Below, piece after piece: positions 6,720 to 9,193 of a stretch of DNA of 9,193 bases. The position numbers were made by a program, and so were the translations under genes. The first letter of the stretch is position 1. Every line of letters begins with the position of its first letter. The DNA comes from Deltaproteobacteria bacterium (GTDB lineage: Bacteria; Desulfobacterota; Desulfarculia; Adiutricales; Adiutricaceae). A model generated the notes under the pieces. That model did not search any database. It had not been told where the DNA came from and saw nothing but the letters and a program-made list of their open reading frames with translations. The stretch spans positions 1 through 9,193 of the forward strand of contig JAIRNQ010000044.1 of assembly GCA_031257955.1 (NCBI GenBank), written 5' to 3'.

Positions 6720-6763
6720 TTTGGCCCCTTCCGACCCCGGGCGGGGCCGGAAGGGGCCCCAAA
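6720..6763 (-). terminator. Long hairpin beyond mgtE, terminator-like
   Basis: Starting 16 bases past the mgtE stop codon, TTTGG and CCCCTTCCG (6720-6733) pair with CGGAAGGGG and CCAAA (6748-6763, two bulged C), continuing through a C4/G4 stem to a four-base loop at 6739-6742. About 18 base pairs form. The position fits a 3' end structure for the mgtE transcript. The bases after it on the minus strand have no T-run, so it is not a textbook intrinsic terminator. Confidence 0.5.
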
Positions 6764-6779
6764 GGGGACTTCCCGGACC

Positions 6780-8111
6780 CTAGGCTATCGAGGTCCCGAT
6801 CATGGTGTAAATCAACAGGCTCATCACGTCGTTGGTGGAAGTGACCACCGGGCCCGAGGCCAGGGCCGGGTCGATGTGGATGGTCCGAAAAAACACCGGG
6901 GTGATGGCCCCCAGAAAGGCCGAGACCAGAATGGCTACGGATATGGAAAGGCCAACGGCCAAGCCGAGCCGCAGGGTCCCGTGGACGGCCCCGGAGACCA
7001 AAGCGATGGTTAGCCCAAAGGCCAGGGACATAAAGGCGGTGACTTTTTGTTCTTTAAATAAGGTTTTAAGTATTTGTCCCGAAGCTATGCGCCCCATGGC
7101 CAGTCCGCGCACGGTAATGGTAGCCGACTGGGAGCCAACCGCCCCGGAGAGGCTCATGACCATGGGGACGAAGGTCACCAAGGCCACGGTCTTTAGAAGC
7201 GAGGCCTCGTAGTGGGTGAGGATCAGCGAGGTCACGAAGCCTCCAAAGAGGTTAAACAATAGCCAGGGAAGGCGCAAAGCCGCCGTCCGTAAGGCCCCGC
7301 TGGTATAGATTTCTTCCTCGGACGATCCGGCCAGGCGGTAGAAGTCCTTGTCGGTCTCCTCGTGCATGACGTCTATGATGTCGTCCACGGTTATCCGTCC
7401 CAATAGGCGGTTTTGGGCGTCGACCACGGCGGCGGCCCTGACGTCGTATTTTTGGAACTTTTGGGCCACGGCTTCCTGGTTTTCGGCCACCCCGACCACC
7501 AGGCCCGGGTTTTCGATGAGCTCGGCCACGGTTTTGTTGGGCTGGGCCAAGACCAGGCTCTTCAGGCTGACCACCCCCTTGAGGCCCTGGTTGTGATCGA
7601 CCACGAAAACGACCTCAAAATCCTCCACTTCGTCGCTTAACTCTCTAATTTTTTCAATTACTTGGCTTACTTTGTCCGTATCTTGAACCGAAACCAGCTC
7701 AAGCTGCATGATGCCGCCGGCCGTCTCTTCGTCATACATCAAAAGGCGCCGGACTTCCTCGGATTCCTCGGAATCTATGGCCGACAAAACCTCTTCCTGG
7801 GCCTGGCCGTCCAGATCGCCCACGATGTCGGCTGCGTCGTCGGAGTCCATCTCGGCCACCAACTTGGTCAGCTGCTCCCTGGGGAGCCCCTGGGCCACGT
7901 TGTCCCTGGAGGATTCGCTAAGTTCCACCAATACGTCTGCCGCTTGCTGAATGTCCAATAGCGACATGACCTTGATGGTGTCTTCCATGTCCAGCAAGCT
8001 TAAGGCCTCGGCGATGTCGGCCGGATGCAAACTTGAAAGTATGCTAACCAACTCGCTTTCGCGGTTTTCCTCCAGCAAGGGGGCCAAATTCAGTCTCGGG
8101 TTGGGATTCAT
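6780..8111 (-). CDS. mgtE: MgtE family magnesium transporter
   Basis: MgtE is a dimeric inner-membrane Mg2+ channel whose cytosolic domains sense Mg2+ and close the pore. The 443-residue product has the standard order: MgtE_N helical domain (about 15-130, with HPADIAEAL at 29-37 and MDSDDAADIVGDL at 88-100), two CBS domains (about 137-195 and 200-258, with GRITVDDIIDVM at 238-249), a connecting helix, and a membrane domain from LPWLLFNLFGG (281-291) to the C-terminus. The pore aspartate is in TSTNDVMSLLIY (D428), and SGAVGSQSATITVRGLA (322-338) is the signature stretch; many relatives have GGN where this has SGA. I chose ATG at 8109-8111 because AGGTG lies six bases upstream. The open frame extends upstream to a TTG at 8270, but that extension reads through a terminator hairpin. 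Expression is probably controlled in the leader. Confidence 0.95.
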   Translation of the reverse strand: MNPNPRLNLAPLLEENRESELVSILSSLHPADIAEALSLLDMEDTIKVMSLLDIQQAADVLVELSESSRDNVAQGLPREQLTKLVAEMDSDDAADIVGDLDGQAQEEVLSAIDSEESEEVRRLLMYDEETAGGIMQLELVSVQDTDKVSQVIEKIRELSDEVEDFEVVFVVDHNQGLKGVVSLKSLVLAQPNKTVAELIENPGLVVGVAENQEAVAQKFQKYDVRAAAVVDAQNRLLGRITVDDIIDVMHEETDKDFYRLAGSSEEEIYTSGALRTAALRLPWLLFNLFGGFVTSLILTHYEASLLKTVALVTFVPMVMSLSGAVGSQSATITVRGLAMGRIASGQILKTLFKEQKVTAFMSLAFGLTIALVSGAVHGTLRLGLAVGLSISVAILVSAFLGAITPVFFRTIHIDPALASGPVVTSTNDVMSLLIYTMIGTSIA

Positions 8112-8195
8112 GGCACACACCTGAACCATTCGGTTAAATTTCGGGCCAATTCCAGGACCGTCCCAATGCCCGCCGCCAAAGGCCCGAGGGCCAAT

Positions 8196-8211
8196 GGGTA
8201 TCCAGATACCC
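8196..8211. other. Perfect hairpin between the leader terminator and mgtE
   Basis: GGGTATC-CA-GATACCC is a perfect 7-bp inverted repeat with a two-base spacer. A second one, GGCCC-GA-GGGCC, lies beside it at 8181-8192. Both fall between the upstream terminator and the mgtE ribosome site. They could be RNA structure in the leader or a dyad operator; the sequence does not decide. Confidence 0.4.
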
Positions 8212-8243
8212 GGCACCCGTTTTGGGCCGCCGCGGCTAGGGAC

Positions 8244-8299
8244 AAAAAAAAGCCCCAGGGTCAATTCCAAAGGTGGGGTAGGCCTATGACCCTAAAGCT
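8244..8299 (-). terminator. Intrinsic terminator inside the mgtE leader
   Basis: On the minus strand AGCTTTAGGGTCA (8299-8287) pairs with TGACCCTGGGGCT (8263-8251), giving 13 bp of which three are G-U, with a 23-base loop. The stem runs straight into eight T (8251-8244). This is the only hairpin in the window with a proper U-tract. It sits about 133 bases upstream of the mgtE ATG and some 680 bases beyond the end of the next gene upstream, so it is placed to act on an mgtE leader transcript rather than to end the upstream gene. An alternative pairing of its 5' arm is described under the leader. Confidence 0.75.
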
Positions 8300-8593
8300 C
8301 AAAGTATTGGCGACAAAGCCGGGGCCCGCCCTCCGACCAATCCGCCCAGGCGGCGCCCACCAACGATTTTACCCTTACGCCCAATCCAACGCCAACTCTG
8401 GCGCTGGCCCCCACGGGGTCGCGCCGGCGGTCGGCCATTCGGGTCCTTTAGGGCCCGACGATTTTCGGGATGGGCGGACCCAAGGACTCAAAAACGGCCC
8501 TTTGCCCATCCGATATTTTGCTTACGGCCGGGCCATTTTCCCGGACCGTATCTCTATTCCGTCCAAGGAATCAAGCAAACCGTAGAGCGTATT

Positions 8594-8648
8594 ATTATAC
8601 AAAAGCTCAGTTTTGGAAAGTCTTTTATAACTATAACTCTATAACTCT
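8594..8648 (-). promoter_or_regulatory. Putative mgtE promoter with upstream direct repeats
   Basis: TATAAT at 8594-8599 on the minus strand is a consensus -10 box; the -35 position at 17-bp spacing (GACTTT) is weak. Upstream, at 8627-8648, the plus strand carries ATAACT three times, including a perfect tandem of ATAACTCT (8633-8640 and 8641-8648). Relative to a start near 8587 these lie at about -40 to -61, where an UP element or an activator site would be expected. The -10 is the only firm element. Confidence 0.35.
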
Positions 8649-8980
8649 TAGCGCGGAAAACCGGTAGACTTTAGTCTAGCGGATAAACGCGCGCCGTGTC
8701 TGGATTAGCCTTGATGCCCATTGTTCTCTTGGATAGTCACTATGCTGGCCCGTCCAATCGATGGGGCAAAAAAAACCTATTCGTTCACGGATTGGCCGCG
8801 AGACGGATTGGAATCGCTTGAAACCGTTGCCCCATTCGTCTAGGCGCAAAGGTTGGCAAACCCAGCGGCTTTCAGGCTTTCGGCCAAGCGCTAAACCTTC
8901 TAGCGACGGGCCTTTAAGAACTGGGGATTTTCAAGTTTCCTCAGCGATGGGGCTACGGCGCGAAACGATGGAAATTAGCC
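8649..8980. other. Non-coding gap with small inverted repeats
   Basis: No gene is recognised here. It contains a perfect dyad TAGACT-TT-AGTCTA (8665-8678) and a longer inverted repeat, ATGGGGCAA at 8761-8769 with TTGCCCCAT at 8827-8835, extendable by CG with one bulge, that encloses 57 bases. Within that interval ACGGATTGG is repeated directly, 16 bases apart. A run of eight T on the minus strand (8776-8769) lies at the base of this inverted repeat, but there is no GC stem immediately before it, so it is not called a terminator. The gap separates the partial gene on the right from the mgtE promoter. Confidence 0.4.
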
Positions 8981-9193
8981 CTAATAATCTTCTTGCTTAA
9001 ATTGGATTAGAACTTTCGTGCGCCCGCCCACTACCAGGGCGGCTTTGTATATTTGGGACCCGGGTAGGCCCCCGGGCAGCCGATGGGAGGCTGGGACCTT
9101 GTATTTTTTAGTGTAGCCCCTGTCCTCAATTTGCTTCATGGCCGTTTTCGCGGCGGCAACCATCATATTTTGTAATTCCTCTTTGGAAAGGTC
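8981..9193 (-). CDS. C-terminal end of a probable AAA-ATPase/PD-(D/E)XK nuclease family protein (DUF1703), partial
   Basis: An open frame enters from the right edge and ends at TAG (8981-8983), giving the last 70 residues of a longer protein. The visible part begins DLSKEELQNMMVAAAKTAMK and continues with a QIEDRGYTKKY motif, then IYKAALVVGGRTKVLIQF near the end. In the DUF1703 family (an N-terminal AAA-ATPase-like domain joined to a C-terminal PD-(D/E)XK nuclease-like domain), an A-x-x-Q-I-x-x-x-x-Y-x-x-x-Y helix followed by a hydrophobic strand of this kind lies near the C-terminus, so the assignment is by pattern and not certain. The ATPase domain and the nuclease catalytic residues would be outside the window. 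Such genes are common in multiple copies in gut and sediment anaerobes. Their function is unknown. The interval between motif and strand (VPASHRLPGGLPGSQ) is longer than usual. Confidence 0.6.
   Translation of the reverse strand, partial: DLSKEELQNMMVAAAKTAMKQIEDRGYTKKYKVPASHRLPGGLPGSQIYKAALVVGGRTKVLIQFKQEDY

Larger units (their letters stand above)
8112..8590 (-). promoter_or_regulatory. Structured leader of mgtE, candidate attenuator or riboswitch
   Basis: If transcription starts near 8587 the mgtE message has a leader of about 475 bases. In order from the 5' end it can fold into: a hairpin at 8523-8550 (TACGG-CCGGG with CCCGG-CCGTA, one bulge); a stem of 8 bp, GGATGGGC/GCCCATCC (8504-8511 with 8468-8475); a hairpin at 8439-8458 (TCGGG-CCT against AGG-CCCGA, one C-A mismatch); then the U-tailed terminator at 8244-8299. 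CCCTAAAG in the third hairpin (8446-8453) is exactly complementary to CTTTAGGG in the 5' arm of the terminator (8290-8297), so the two folds can exclude each other. Mg2+ transporter genes are often controlled by leaders of this kind. I looked for M-box (ykoK) core sequences and did not find them. Function and ligand are inference. Confidence 0.5.

Noticed and set aside
8112..8270. N-terminal extension of MgtE from a TTG at 8270
   Set aside because: The extension translates through the terminator loop and its T-run, is not like MgtE N-termini, and lacks a ribosome site, whereas the ATG at 8111 has a good one.
8166..8585. 139-codon plus-strand open frame upstream of mgtE
   Set aside because: No ribosome site or recognisable family; it runs across the structured leader and terminator hairpin of mgtE on the other strand.
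8300..8590. M-box (ykoK) magnesium riboswitch
   Set aside because: Its location fits, but the conserved core (GTTAGGTGAGGCTCCT, GCTGCCC, GCTAAAGCTC order) was not found by eye; an Rfam scan should decide.
8800..8830. tRNA-like T-arm (GATTCCAATCC on the minus strand)
   Set aside because: No acceptor stem, anticodon arm or D-arm could be placed around it.

Overview
The window reads as a stretch of bacterial chromosome with every recognisable gene on the minus strand. Coding DNA is GC-rich (about 60%) and broken by AT-rich intergenic patches. Two genes begin with TTG or GTG. The gene order phoH - 7TM/HD phosphodiesterase - ybeY, together with a bacterial glgC and an MgtE transporter, suggests an anaerobic Desulfobacterota (deltaproteobacterium-like) organism. 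That assignment is inference from gene content and style; no rRNA or other taxonomic marker is present.

Layout, left to right. 1-407: non-coding, with three consecutive hairpins at the left edge, an AT-rich stretch, and two GC-rich hairpins beyond the 3' end of glgC. 408-1685: glgC, ADP-glucose pyrophosphorylase. 1686-1987: intergenic leader of glgC with a nested GC-rich hairpin and an AT-rich near-palindrome. 1988-2425: ybeY, whose 3' third is strikingly AT-rich. 2426-3116: a non-coding block made of two different tandem repeats, 170-bp units followed by 59-bp units, lodged between two genes that are normally close together. 3117-5450: PgpH-type 7TM-HD c-di-AMP phosphodiesterase. 5447-6454: PhoH ATPase, overlapping the phosphodiesterase gene by four bases. 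6455-6779: the phoH leader with a good -10 box, then a long hairpin beyond mgtE. 6780-8111: mgtE magnesium transporter. 8112-8600: a structured leader upstream of mgtE, including a convincing intrinsic terminator and a candidate antiterminator pairing. 8601-8980: non-coding, with small repeats and an inverted repeat. 8981-9193: the C-terminal end of a gene that runs off the right edge, probably of the AAA-ATPase/PD-(D/E)XK (DUF1703) family.

How the genes fit together. phoH, pgpH and ybeY form a conserved RNA-metabolism and cyclic-dinucleotide module: YbeY is the rRNA-maturation endoribonuclease, PhoH its usual partner ATPase, and PgpH degrades c-di-AMP. glgC (glycogen synthesis) and mgtE (Mg2+ uptake) appear to be separate transcription units with their own leaders.

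The two observations most worth following are the mgtE leader, which has the architecture of a transcription-attenuation riboswitch but which I cannot match to the M-box or any other class I know, and the double tandem-repeat array splitting the pgpH-ybeY pair.
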